Shown here: positions 27,258 through 35,456 of the stretch, in pieces
Position numbering within the stretch: the stretch's first letter is position 1
Layout: each line of letters opens with the position of its first letter
Notes under the pieces: model-generated
What the model saw: the letters and a program-made list of their open reading frames with translations, nothing else
What the model was told of the DNA's origin: nothing
The model's database searches: none
Assembly (NCBI GenBank): GCA_013360745.1
Contig: JABWBA010000001.1
Location: forward strand, 1 to 64,000
Direction of reading: 5' to 3'
Origin: Chthonomonadales bacterium
Lineage (GTDB): Bacteria; Armatimonadota; Chthonomonadetes; Chthonomonadales; CAJBBX01
DNA: 64,000 nucleotides
Made by a program: the position numbers and the translations under genes

Positions 27258-28060
27258 CAGACCTCCTCATTCAAGGTCGGATCGACGACGGCCACCTCCG
27301 CCGGCCGCTGGAACCAGGAGAGATACTCGCGATTGCGGCCGCTTCGGACGGGAGACGGAATCAGCGCCCGTTTGATCAGGCCGAGTTCCCTTACCGCGCA
27401 CCAGGTGACGCGATCCCGGGCTGACCTCAGGGCTTCCGGGTCGCGGACGACGCCGCGCTCATCGACCGCCTCACGCCCCGCTTCGAACTCGGGTTTGATG
27501 AGAGCCACGAGATGACCCGTCGGTCGGATCATCGGGACGAGCGCAGGCAGGACCAGAGTCAGCGAAATGAACGACACGTCGACTGCCACGAAGTCGAACA
27601 CCCCGCAAAACTGATCTGGCGCGATATGGCGAGCGTTGACTCCTTCGAAACTGCGAACCCTGGGGTCGGCGGCGAGGGATGGATGGAGCTGACCGTGGCC
27701 GACATCCACCGCGATTACCTCACGAGCCCCTCGTTGCAGCAGACAGTCCGTGAAACCGCCAGTGGAAGCGCCGATATCAAGGCAGCGGCATGCGCTGACA
27801 TTGATGCGGAACTGGCGTAAGGCGGCGTCGAGCTTCAGTCCTCCCCGGCCAACGAAGGGTAACGCATCGCCTGTAATCGATACGATCGCGTCGTCCAGGA
27901 CGATCGCACTGGCTTTCCTTGTAACGGCTCCGTCAACAGTGACGTGCCCGGCCTGGATCAGCATCTGGGCTCGTTCGCGGCTCGGGGCGAGTCGGCGGTT
28001 CACGATCGCGATATCAAGGCGTTTCCCGGTCGTATCGGAGGTTCTTTTTACATCGGACAT
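27257..28060 (-). CDS. tlyA: TlyA family rRNA (cytidine-2'-O)-methyltransferase
   Basis: Methylates 2'-hydroxyls of cytidines in 16S and/or 23S rRNA. It has an N-terminal S4 RNA-binding domain (RLDIAIVNRRLAPSRERAQM, then GHVTVDGAV) and an FtsJ/RrmJ-type SAM domain (CLDIGASTGGFTDCLLQRGA, DVGHGQLH, VDVSFISLTLVLPAL). The KPEFEAG segment carries the catalytic Lys and Glu. Its 267 residues are standard. No ribosome site is obvious at ATG 28060. It sits downstream of a NIL-domain gene and is coupled by TGATG to a secreted glycosidase, a strange partner for an rRNA enzyme. Confidence 0.93.
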   Translation of the reverse strand: MSDVKRTSDTTGKRLDIAIVNRRLAPSRERAQMLIQAGHVTVDGAVTRKASAIVLDDAIVSITGDALPFVGRGGLKLDAALRQFRINVSACRCLDIGASTGGFTDCLLQRGAREVIAVDVGHGQLHPSLAADPRVRSFEGVNARHIAPDQFCGVFDFVAVDVSFISLTLVLPALVPMIRPTGHLVALIKPEFEAGREAVDERGVVRDPEALRSARDRVTWCAVRELGLIKRALIPSPVRSGRNREYLSWFQRPAEVAVVDPTLNEEV

Positions 28061-28126
28061 CGGGGCTTAGCCTTCTCTCAGGCGATTACGCCCAAGTGCG
28101 CCGTCGATTGCGGAGAGATGCAAGGA

Positions 28127-28381
28127 TCAGAGGTTGCCGCCGTCGGTTACGGAGCGTTGCTGGGCGTCGATGCTTAGGCCGGTGGTATGAAGCCATGCGA
28201 TCGCTCGCTGCACCTCATCCAGGCTACCCTCCAAATCGATCTCCACATAACCGCCCTCTTCCGACAGTGCGGCTCTTCGGAGGTTCGGGGCGACACGAAA
28301 CTCCGTCGCCAGACGATAGAGCACCGGTTGGCTCGCCTGGGACGCTGATCGGGTTGCAATGCGTACAGAAATGACAGGCAT
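28127..28381 (-). CDS. Small NIL-domain protein
   Basis: An 84-residue protein beginning MPVISVRIATRS. The sequence (LYRLATEFRVAPNLRRAALSEEGGYVEIDLEGS, then VQRAIAWLHTTGLSID) fits the NIL domain, an ACT-like ferredoxin fold. It is found at the C-terminus of methionine ABC transporter ATPases and in small stand-alone proteins. It probably binds a small ligand or a metal-sulfur partner. The frame is open to 28489, but I chose ATG 28381 because the family starts there. Two 19-base direct repeats lie just upstream. It is 66 bases before tlyA and may share its message. Confidence 0.75.
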   Translation of the reverse strand: MPVISVRIATRSASQASQPVLYRLATEFRVAPNLRRAALSEEGGYVEIDLEGSLDEVQRAIAWLHTTGLSIDAQQRSVTDGGNL

Positions 28382-28423
28382 GGGATTCCACTCCGTTGAG
28401 GGATTGCGATCCCCATACCCATT

Positions 28424-28485
28424 ATGGCCGATCCAGCGGCGCTTGCAGATGGTCAGCGTACATCCGATGGCCGATCCAGCGGCGC
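28424..28485. repeat. Two 19-base direct repeats, 43-base period
   Basis: ATGGCCGATCCAGCGGCGC occurs at 28424-28442 and again, perfectly, at 28467-28485. They lie in the gap between the divergent NIL-domain gene and the DUF6785 gene. A related sequence (GGATCCAGCGCCGCTTACAG) is at 31643-31662, also upstream of a minus-strand gene. Whether it is an operator or a remnant of a repeat family cannot be told from three copies. Confidence 0.7.
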
Positions 28486-28546
28486 CCAACCGGTATGGAA
28501 ACCGTGTTCGGGTTGAGGCCGTCTCGTGCGGTATCCTCTACGGATT

Positions 28547-30499
28547 ATGGACGAACGTCCCATCGAGGCTCATGGACAACCCGACACGGGTCTTCTCAGG
28601 ATCGTACGCGCGACGATCGTAGGCCTGCTCTTGATGCCGGTCTGCTGTTACTGGGCACAGGATCAGACGGTCGATCGCATCTTCTCTCTGATGGTCCCTC
28701 CGATCGTGTTGACCCTGATCGTCGCCGTCGCCAATCGTATCGTGAGGATGAGAAGCGTTGTCCTTGCGATGAGCGAAGGCGAACTGGTCATCGTATATGC
28801 GATGCTGACGGTCGGATGCGCCATGGCATCGGAGTGGATGGATGTGATCGCGCCGTATATCCATTCCTACGGCCTGTACGCCGATCGCAATGAACGGTAC
28901 CGATCGAAGGTGCTTCCCTATGTAAGTAACCTTCTGTTCTTCAAGGACGCCTCAGCGCTGGAGGGATTCGCGGCCGGCGGAAAACCATTCTGGTACTTCG
29001 TTTCACAGCTACCGCTCTGGTGGCCGAAGATCTTAGCCTGGACCGCGATCATCAGTCTGGTCTGTCTTGCGATGCTCTGTATCAACATGCTGATGAGGGA
29101 CCAATGGACGCATCGCGAGAGGCTCGCGTTTCCGATCATCCAGCTGCCAGTCGCGATCGTGAGCGAGGGGAGCGGAGGAGGAGGTCTGCGAGGACGCTAC
29201 GTGCTTGGCGCCATGGGGGTGATGCTCGCCATCGACCTGCTCAACGGGTTTGCATTTCGTTATCCGGTCTTGCCTCGAATCAACGTGCGATTCCTGGGTG
29301 ATATGTCCCAGTGGTTCACCGTGCGACCATGGAACCAGGTCGGTTGGACGCCGATCGGTATCTTCCCCTATATGGCGGCGATCGGCCTGTTCATGCCGAC
29401 GGACCTGCTGTTCTCGTGTATCTTCTTTTTCTTCGTTCGGAAGGGGATGCAGGTCGTAGCGGCGGCGTTGGGCAATGAACAGGGCGTCTTCGGCGGAGGT
29501 GGGTTGGTGCCGAGCCCGCCGTATTTCAGCGAACAGTCCTGGGGTGCGTTTTTCGGACTCTTCTGCACTGCAATATGGGTGTCGCGCGGCTACCTGCGAG
29601 AGGTATGGGCCGAGATCGTCCATGGGGGTGGAGAACCACGAGGCGTACCCCATCGCATCTCGTTTATCCTGCTGCTGCTCAGCCTGGGACTGCTGGGTTG
29701 GATCGGTTATGCGATTGGGCTTCCGTGGTATTTCGTCATCGGGTACACCATCGTCTTTCTCGCGTTCAGCGTCGCGATAACGCGCCTTAGAGCCCAGCTC
29801 GGGCCGCCGACGCACGAGATGGCCTTCATGGGGCCAAACCAGCTGCTCGTTGATTTCCGCGGTTCCCAGGGGTTGGGGGAGAGTTTCATCGCACGAACGG
29901 TGACGACGTTTCACTTCATGAATCGGATTCACCGAACCCATCCGATGCCGCACCAGCTAGAAAGCATCAAGATGGGAGCGATGGCCCGGGTGAACCAGCG
30001 GGCGATCTTCACGGCTATCGTGCTCGCGACGCTGGCAGGCAGTATCTTCGGGCATCTAGTCCGAATCTATCTTGGCTACCGCTGGACCCCGGGCGATTAC
30101 GGAGGCGATACGGCGGGTGTGATCGCCCAGTTGACCGATTCGCCGCGACCATACAATATCGCGGCCATTACCGCGATCGTTCTGTCGTTCAGCTTCGTCC
30201 TGCTGCTCGATATGATCCGCTTTCGGATACCCGGATTTCCGCTTCATCCGGCGGGCTATGCGCTTACGATGAACTTCGGCGTCGATTACTACTGGTTCGG
30301 CTTGATCATCGTGCTTCTGGTCAAGACCTACGTCCAGCGCTACTACGGCCTTGCCGGATACGACAAGCTCAGGATGGTCGCATTGGGCATCTTGCTCGGA
30401 GAGTTCGTCGCAGAAGGGATATGGGGGACGGTCGCGATGATTACGCGCGAAGCGACCTACAGCATCTCGATCAATGGTCGACTGGGATGGACCCAGTGA
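28547..30499 (+). CDS. Polytopic membrane protein, DUF6785/DUF6784 type
   Basis: A 650-residue protein with roughly 14 predicted membrane segments. It matches what I know of the DUF6785 (N-terminal) and DUF6784 (C-terminal) proteins of Armatimonadota and Planctomycetota. Landmarks are the conserved loop HRERLAFPIIQLPVAI, the internal LGFAISYDA-like region around RGYLREVWAEI, and the C-terminal FPLHPAGYALT and FGVDYYWFGL segments. The layout recalls oligopeptide-transporter-like carriers, but no function is established. ATG 28547 is preferred over GTG 28526 because the family starts near there. It is transcribed alone and diverges from the NIL-domain gene. Confidence 0.8.
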   Translation: MDERPIEAHGQPDTGLLRIVRATIVGLLLMPVCCYWAQDQTVDRIFSLMVPPIVLTLIVAVANRIVRMRSVVLAMSEGELVIVYAMLTVGCAMASEWMDVIAPYIHSYGLYADRNERYRSKVLPYVSNLLFFKDASALEGFAAGGKPFWYFVSQLPLWWPKILAWTAIISLVCLAMLCINMLMRDQWTHRERLAFPIIQLPVAIVSEGSGGGGLRGRYVLGAMGVMLAIDLLNGFAFRYPVLPRINVRFLGDMSQWFTVRPWNQVGWTPIGIFPYMAAIGLFMPTDLLFSCIFFFFVRKGMQVVAAALGNEQGVFGGGGLVPSPPYFSEQSWGAFFGLFCTAIWVSRGYLREVWAEIVHGGGEPRGVPHRISFILLLLSLGLLGWIGYAIGLPWYFVIGYTIVFLAFSVAITRLRAQLGPPTHEMAFMGPNQLLVDFRGSQGLGESFIARTVTTFHFMNRIHRTHPMPHQLESIKMGAMARVNQRAIFTAIVLATLAGSIFGHLVRIYLGYRWTPGDYGGDTAGVIAQLTDSPRPYNIAAITAIVLSFSFVLLLDMIRFRIPGFPLHPAGYALTMNFGVDYYWFGLIIVLLVKTYVQRYYGLAGYDKLRMVALGILLGEFVAEGIWGTVAMITREATYSISINGRLGWTQ

Positions 30500-30605
30500 A
30501 CCATTGCGGTGCAGGATATCCGTCCGACACACCAGTCGGCCGATTGGGCTCCTTCATCTCCACCATCACCGGTTGAATCCGGCGAAAACGCTGTGCTGGC
30601 AGATA

Positions 30606-31100
30606 CTAAGCCCGCGGCGGATCGGCATCGATTCGTGCGGTCTCGTATGCGAGCGAAGCCAGTTCCTCCGGCGTTGCACGCTGCTCGATGGTCGGGAACA
30701 GCACACGCTCTTCCCAGCGAACGTGAGCCTCAAGCCGTGTTCCGGCTTCGCCGCAAAGACCCCCATCCTCCGCACCCGCCTCAACGATGGTTCGCGCCTG
30801 TTCGACCATCGAGCGCAGCGCGTCATGATCACCAACCAGTCGGGAGCGCTCCTCGGCAAGCATCAGAGGGATCAGCAGCCTCTCTTCATCGATGAAATGC
30901 TGCCTCATCCTGCGGTCCCATTCGTACACGAACCCTTGCAGCGCGGCAATCCGATCAGCCGCTGCACTGTGTGCGTTGATCATTCGGACCGCACGGACGA
31001 GCGATTGATGATGGTCCCTGGAAAATGGGATCAGACTGTCGTGTCGTCGTGCCAAACCGATTTCACCTTCGCGTCTGCATGCATCGGGCTGAGACTGCAT
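30606..31100 (-). CDS. Hemerythrin HHE-domain protein
   Basis: A 164-residue four-helix bundle that binds a di-iron centre. The ligand-bearing helices are visible as FSRDHHQSL, RRMRQHFIDEERLLIPLM, VGDHDALRSM and LEAHVRWEERVLFPTIE. These supply the His and Glu residues of the HHE pattern. It could bind oxygen or nitric oxide, or help repair iron-sulfur proteins. It lies about 64 bases downstream of a minus-strand FMN-binding protein gene, which would suit a redox or NO-handling pair, though that is inference. Confidence 0.88.
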   Translation of the reverse strand: MQSQPDACRREGEIGLARRHDSLIPFSRDHHQSLVRAVRMINAHSAAADRIAALQGFVYEWDRRMRQHFIDEERLLIPLMLAEERSRLVGDHDALRSMVEQARTIVEAGAEDGGLCGEAGTRLEAHVRWEERVLFPTIEQRATPEELASLAYETARIDADPPRA

Positions 31101-31164
31101 CGCGAACGGATCCAGACCCGCTCGCGAGGCAACATACCCGACTCATCGCGGGAACCGTACCGTT

Positions 31165-31548
31165 CTAGAGTTGCGTAACAGCATCCTCGACACTGATGAT
31201 GAGCACGCCTCTGGCCCAGGGAAACTGCGCTTTGACGCGATCGTAGTCATCGCCGGACGTGATGATCCTGCCGGTCCCCGTGATCAAGCATCCCTGACCC
31301 GGGGTGCGGGTTCCGTGAACGGCCTTGGACGCCAGAAGAACCTGGACCCTGTTATCCCTCTGGAGGTTGTCCTCTGTTATACGGTAGCCGCCGGTTGGGA
31401 GAACGATCCGGTCAGGCTCGATGCCCACCTTCCGTAGATAGTCTCCCCAGTTAGCTACAACATGAGGCGCATCGTCTCCATTGGTCACGATAGCCATGAA
31501 CTCGGCCTTTTCGCACAGCTCCCGGATCACACCGTCGATTTTCGGCAC
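31165..31548 (-). CDS. Pyridoxamine 5'-phosphate oxidase-like FMN-binding split-barrel protein
   Basis: A 127-residue single-domain split beta-barrel of the PNPOx-like group. Typical features are the start KIDGVIRELCEKAEFMAIVT, the loop GDDAPHVVANW, and the core VQVLLASKAV followed by GTRTPGQGCLITGTGRI. Members bind FMN, F420 or haem and reduce small molecules, and the substrate here is unknown. The start is GTG 31548 with GAGGAGG six bases upstream. A degenerate copy of the 28.4-kb repeat lies about 95 bases upstream. It probably reads into the hemerythrin gene. Confidence 0.82.
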   Translation of the reverse strand: MPKIDGVIRELCEKAEFMAIVTNGDDAPHVVANWGDYLRKVGIEPDRIVLPTGGYRITEDNLQRDNRVQVLLASKAVHGTRTPGQGCLITGTGRIITSGDDYDRVKAQFPWARGVLIISVEDAVTQL

Positions 31549-31656
31549 TGTCGCCTCCTCGCATACGATATTCGTCTCGCGCGGGCCATGATCGCCCGCC
31601 TCTGAGCGAACCGTCTCATATATTATGCCCGTGGATGTGCCCGGATCCAGCGCCGC

Positions 31657-33417
31657 TTACAGTGATTCCGGCGCATGGACGGCGATGGCCGCTCGGATCT
31701 TATCGGCCTCTTCCTGAATCAGGCGCCCCTCCGCGCCGATTTCCGATAAGAGCGCCTCAGCCAGATGCACAGCTACCTCGGCCTCTTCATAGGTCACAGC
31801 GGTGACACCCAGAGCCTCCAGCTCATCCCTCTCAGAGATGTGGCGTGCGCGAACGAAGATCCGGAGGTCCGGATTGATCGCGCGGGCGCCGAGGATAACC
31901 GGCGTCCTGCGTGCCATGTCTGGCAGGGTTACAAGGAGGTATCCGGCCTTATCTACACCAGCGCCGCGGAGGACTTCCTGCTGACGAGCATCACCGTAAA
32001 TAGCCGGTGAGTTCTCGGCCGCCAGGGCGCTCACAGCGTCCACATCGAGGTCAATCACCGTGGCGATCACCCCGAAGTCCTTTAGGATGTGCACCAGTGT
32101 CTGCCCTGCTGGTCCATATCCGACAACAACCACTCGGAGGAATGTAGGGGTCTCGGATGGAGGTGTGATCAGTCGTGCATTCACATCGCGCCCGCGGGCT
32201 TCGGCTCTGCGGTTCAGGCACCGCCAGAGACGCGGACGAGCGCGCAGTTGCCGTTCAATCCAACCGGACATCCGGTAGAGAAGGGGATTCAACGTAATGG
32301 AGATCAAAGCGCCCGTGACAAGAAGGCTCTGACCTTCCCTGGGCAGGATGCCGAGCTTTCTCGCGGCATCGCCGAGGATGAAGGAGAACTCGCCGATCTG
32401 CGCAAGGCTCAGGCCGACCGTGATCGCTGTCGGGACGGAGTAACCCAGTACGGTAAGGAGGAGAAGCATTGCGACTGGCTTGGCGATCAGGATCACACCG
32501 AGGACCCCGAGGACGAGCCACGGCTCTGATAGGAGGAGTTCCGGTCGAAACAGCATGCCTACCGAGACGAAGAACAGCACGGCGAATGCATCGCGCATGG
32601 GGAGCGCATCGGCGGCAGCCTGATGGCTAACGCTCGACTGCCCAACCACGATTCCGGCTAGAAAGGCTCCAAGCGCCATGGATGCTCCGAAGAAGATCGC
32701 TGAGCCGGCTGCGGTGACCAGGGCGAGCACCAGAACCGTCAGCGTGAAGAGCTCCTTGGATCTCGAACGGGCCACATGGAACAATAGCCAGGGCACGAAG
32801 CGAGAACCGAGGAAGAGGACGATGCCTGCGAGTCCTCCCAGCTTCAACAGTGCGATCCCCAGAGACTTCAGGATGGCGGCCCCGCTAACATTCGATGACG
32901 CCGAAGCGCCGAGAGCCGGAAGAAGGACCAGAAGGACCACCACCAGGATATCCTCAACAATGACCCACGCGACCGCGGCTTTCCCTCCCGGTGTGGCGAG
33001 GTGCTCTCGTTCGGTCAGGTTCCGCACCATCACTACAGTGCTGGCAACGGAGATGGCGGCGCCGAGGACCATAGCCGCGCTCAGCTTCCATCCAAATGCA
33101 ACGGCGAGGGACGCTCCCAGTAGGGTTGCGCAGAGACTCTGGGACAGAGTGCCGATGATGATCCGTCGGTGAGCGAGCAAGTCCCGGAGGTGGAAATGAA
33201 GGCCGACACCAAACATCAGCAGGATGACGCCGATCTCGGCGAACTGCGCTGCAAGGCTCGTGTCTGCGACAACCCCTGGCGTGTGCGGACCGACAATGGT
33301 TCCTGCGATGAGATAGCCGGGTATGGGTGATAAGCGAAGCCGGTTTGTGAGAAAGCCGAGGATGAGGCCGAGCGTAAGACCGATCGTAAGGTTGAATATC
33401 AGGTGATGCTCATGCAC
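31657..33417 (-). CDS. CPA2-family K+/H+ or Na+/H+ antiporter with RCK (TrkA-N) domain
   Basis: 586 residues. About 12-13 membrane helices (residues 5-390) form a monovalent cation:proton antiporter domain of the KefB/YbaL type. SLAQIGEFSFILGD carries the conserved acidic/Gln pattern, and FGASMALGAFLAGIVVG is another signature. The cytoplasmic RCK domain starts at VVVVGYGPAGQTLVHIL (GxGxxG), with DLD at the end of strand 2, and binds NAD(H). The C-terminus (EAEVAVHLAEALLSEIG) is a short helix like YbaL. A role in potassium efflux or pH balance under electrophile stress is plausible. It is alone on its strand, with a TATAAT-like -10 at 33536-33541 upstream. Confidence 0.92.
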   Translation of the reverse strand: MHEHHLIFNLTIGLTLGLILGFLTNRLRLSPIPGYLIAGTIVGPHTPGVVADTSLAAQFAEIGVILLMFGVGLHFHLRDLLAHRRIIIGTLSQSLCATLLGASLAVAFGWKLSAAMVLGAAISVASTVVMVRNLTEREHLATPGGKAAVAWVIVEDILVVVLLVLLPALGASASSNVSGAAILKSLGIALLKLGGLAGIVLFLGSRFVPWLLFHVARSRSKELFTLTVLVLALVTAAGSAIFFGASMALGAFLAGIVVGQSSVSHQAAADALPMRDAFAVLFFVSVGMLFRPELLLSEPWLVLGVLGVILIAKPVAMLLLLTVLGYSVPTAITVGLSLAQIGEFSFILGDAARKLGILPREGQSLLVTGALISITLNPLLYRMSGWIERQLRARPRLWRCLNRRAEARGRDVNARLITPPSETPTFLRVVVVGYGPAGQTLVHILKDFGVIATVIDLDVDAVSALAAENSPAIYGDARQQEVLRGAGVDKAGYLLVTLPDMARRTPVILGARAINPDLRIFVRARHISERDELEALGVTAVTYEEAEVAVHLAEALLSEIGAEGRLIQEEADKIRAAIAVHAPESL

Positions 33418-33557
33418 TTGTGATAATCCTGGCGTCTAGCGAAAGCGCTGCGGGTAGGGAATGACCAGGGACATCGGCTCGGAGGCGCTATCCTCAAGGA
33501 TCGAGTTCGAGTCGGTTCGTCGTTGTGTGGGCAGGATTATATGGAACCAGGGGAAGT

Positions 33558-33586
33558 GGAGGCCTGGGATTCGTCGCCAAGCCTCC
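33558..33586 (-). terminator. Hairpin downstream of tRNA-Asn
   Basis: A 10-bp stem with one G-T pair and a nine-base loop lies 26 bases after the tRNA-Asn 3' end and upstream of the antiporter gene. Little T follows, so termination is a guess. Confidence 0.4.
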
Positions 33587-33611
33587 GGGGATGAGCATTC
33601 TTCGATAAGGG

Positions 33612-33683
<72 letters not shown>

Positions 33684-33715
33684 ATGGGACGTCGATAGGC
33701 GTCCATTCGCCAGTG

Positions 33716-33745
33716 AGTATACGCCCAGAGGTATTCGTGAGTCAA
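33716..33745 (-). promoter_or_regulatory. Promoter of tRNA-Asn
   Basis: On the minus strand TTGACT (33745-33740) and TATACT (33721-33716) are separated by 18 bases, with the tRNA starting about 25 bases beyond the expected start site. The -35 box lies inside the first codons of the divergent repeat-protein gene. Confidence 0.8.
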
Positions 33746-34381
33746 GATCCTGGCGCAAGTCGCCGTAGTCGGTTTCGGCGACGCTGGACGCGCGAAGCGA
33801 TCCTTCGTTCTATCGACGCACTGCATGAGGCAGGTGCGGATCTCTCCTATTCCGCTGTTCATCGGGATCGGGGGGCGCTGTATGCAGCGGCAATCCGGCT
33901 ATTCGGCGATTGGTCTAGTGCGCTGAGAGAATCGGGTGTGACGCCGGCCAGGGTGCGCCGTCGGCAGCGTTGGACGGATGAGGGTCTTATTGAGCGAATC
34001 GCCTCCATGGCGGCCGCAGGCCATGATCTTTCCTGGACGGCTGTGATCAACGGACCGGATAGGATGGTCGCCTATGCCGCAGCCCGATCGTGTCATTTCG
34101 GGTCATGGCAAGCGGCTCTCGCCGCTGCGGGGATTACCGAGCGCACGCGCAGGAGGCGCCGTTGGGATGCGCGAAGCATAAGCCGGGCGGTATTGACGCG
34201 ACGGCGAGAAGGGCTGCCGCTCAACGCGAAGGCGGTGGAGCGGGATGAACCGGCGCTCATCGCTGCGGCACGCCGGATCTTCGGCACGTGGAACGACGCT
34301 CTCAAGGCATCGGCGATCGACCCGGAGACGGTAGCATTGCGAAAATCGCCCAGACGTCTGGCCGCCTCTTCGCCCCTCTGA
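33737..34381 (+). CDS. Protein of tandem homing-endonuclease-associated repeats
   Basis: About 214 residues built almost wholly of three basic helical repeats of roughly 60 residues. Each runs RRRWTREAILRSIDALHEAG, then DLSYSAV, then an LYAAAIRLFGDWSSALRESG-like segment. They match the homing-endonuclease-associated repeat (HNH_repeat) seen beside HNH nucleases and thought to bind DNA. No HNH, LAGLIDADG or GIY-YIG catalytic motif is present, so this may be a free DNA-binding protein. The open frame extends back across the tRNA to 33461, but GTG 33737 with AGAGG five bases upstream is the credible start. The tRNA promoter overlaps its first codons. Confidence 0.8.
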   Translation: MSQDPGASRRSRFRRRWTREAILRSIDALHEAGADLSYSAVHRDRGALYAAAIRLFGDWSSALRESGVTPARVRRRQRWTDEGLIERIASMAAAGHDLSWTAVINGPDRMVAYAAARSCHFGSWQAALAAAGITERTRRRRRWDARSISRAVLTRRREGLPLNAKAVERDEPALIAAARRIFGTWNDALKASAIDPETVALRKSPRRLAASSPL

Positions 34382-34436
34382 GCCGCGGTATCGATGCGGA
34401 CCGTTGGGGCCTAGTACTAATAGGAGTAATAATCGA

Positions 34437-35456
34437 ATGTCGATAGAACCCCTGCGTATTGGTGTGGTCGGATGCGGAGCCATCGGCCAGGCGCATATCG
34501 GTGTCTGGTCGGAGATATCCGACGCCCGGATTGCCGCGGTCTGTGACGCGAATCCGGAGCAGGCCAACGCGATGGCCCGATCTCTGGGCTGCGCCCCGTT
34601 CACCGATCTCAAGGCGATGGCGGCATCCGGATTGATCGATGCCGTTGACCTGTGCACGCCGTCTGGCGTGCACGCCGACCAGGGCATGATCGCAGCCGAA
34701 CACGGCCTCCACGTTCTATCGGAAAAGCCACTCGACATCAACGCAGAAAAGGCCCGTGCGCTCGTTGCCCTGTGCGAAGATCGCGGATTGACCCTGTCCT
34801 GCGTGCTTCAGCGCCGAACCTACTCCGGAGCCAGAACCGTAGCGAACGCGATCCATAGCGGCGAGTTCGGCGAACTGCTCTCCTGTTGCGCCTATATCAA
34901 ATGGTGGCGGGACCAGGCTTACTACGACAGCAGCCGGTGGCGCGGAAGCATTACCCTGGACGGTGGTGTGCTCGCCAATCAAGGGATTCACGCCCTGGAT
35001 CACCTGTGCTGGCTGGCGGGCCCTGTGATCCATGTGGACCACGCCTATGCCGCAACGGTCGGACATCAGATGGAAGCGGAGGATTTTCTCATCGCCGTGG
35101 TCCGGTTCGCATCCGGAGCCAGAGGTGTGATCGAGGCAACGACCTGTTGTAATCCGCCCTTGTGTTCGCGCATTGAGGTCGTCGGCGCTCGCGGCTCGGC
35201 TGCGTTCGACGACGCACGGGTTGTGCAGTTCGGATACGGCGGTGAAGACTTGATCCGTACCGTGGACGAGGCGGATGCCCGTCTGGGAGGTCGCGCTGAG
35301 GCGATGGCGATCAGTATGGAGGGGCATCGCGCCATCCTATCCGATTTCGCAGCTGCCGTTCGCGACCACCGTCCGCCTGCCGTTACCGGCCGCGATGCGC
35401 TCGTCGCCGTCGAGGCTCTGGATCTGATCTATCGGGCGGCGAGCGCCAGTTCGTGA
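34437..35456 (+). CDS. Gfo/Idh/MocA-family NAD(P)-dependent oxidoreductase
   Basis: A 339-residue dehydrogenase of sugar, inositol or related polyols. The Rossmann N-terminus is RIGVVGCGAIGQAHIGVW (GxGxxG), followed by DLCTPSGVHADQGMIAAEHG and the hallmark SEKPLDI carrying the cofactor/catalytic Lys. The C-terminal beta-sheet domain includes LDGGVLANQGIHALDHLCWLAG, with the catalytic His. The start is ATG 34437 with AGGAG ten bases upstream; a TTG at 34404 lacks a ribosome site. Its stop overlaps the ppk1 start by four bases (GTGA), so the two are translated together although no metabolic link is evident. Confidence 0.92.
   Translation: MSIEPLRIGVVGCGAIGQAHIGVWSEISDARIAAVCDANPEQANAMARSLGCAPFTDLKAMAASGLIDAVDLCTPSGVHADQGMIAAEHGLHVLSEKPLDINAEKARALVALCEDRGLTLSCVLQRRTYSGARTVANAIHSGEFGELLSCCAYIKWWRDQAYYDSSRWRGSITLDGGVLANQGIHALDHLCWLAGPVIHVDHAYAATVGHQMEAEDFLIAVVRFASGARGVIEATTCCNPPLCSRIEVVGARGSAAFDDARVVQFGYGGEDLIRTVDEADARLGGRAEAMAISMEGHRAILSDFAAAVRDHRPPAVTGRDALVAVEALDLIYRAASASS

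Noticed and set aside
28424-28485. Possible CRISPR array
   Set aside because: Only two copies with a 24-base gap and no cas genes; reported as a repeat only.
29033-29953. 306-codon minus-strand ORF
   Set aside because: Antisense to the DUF6785 membrane gene; low-complexity, His/Arg/Glu-rich and unlike a real protein.
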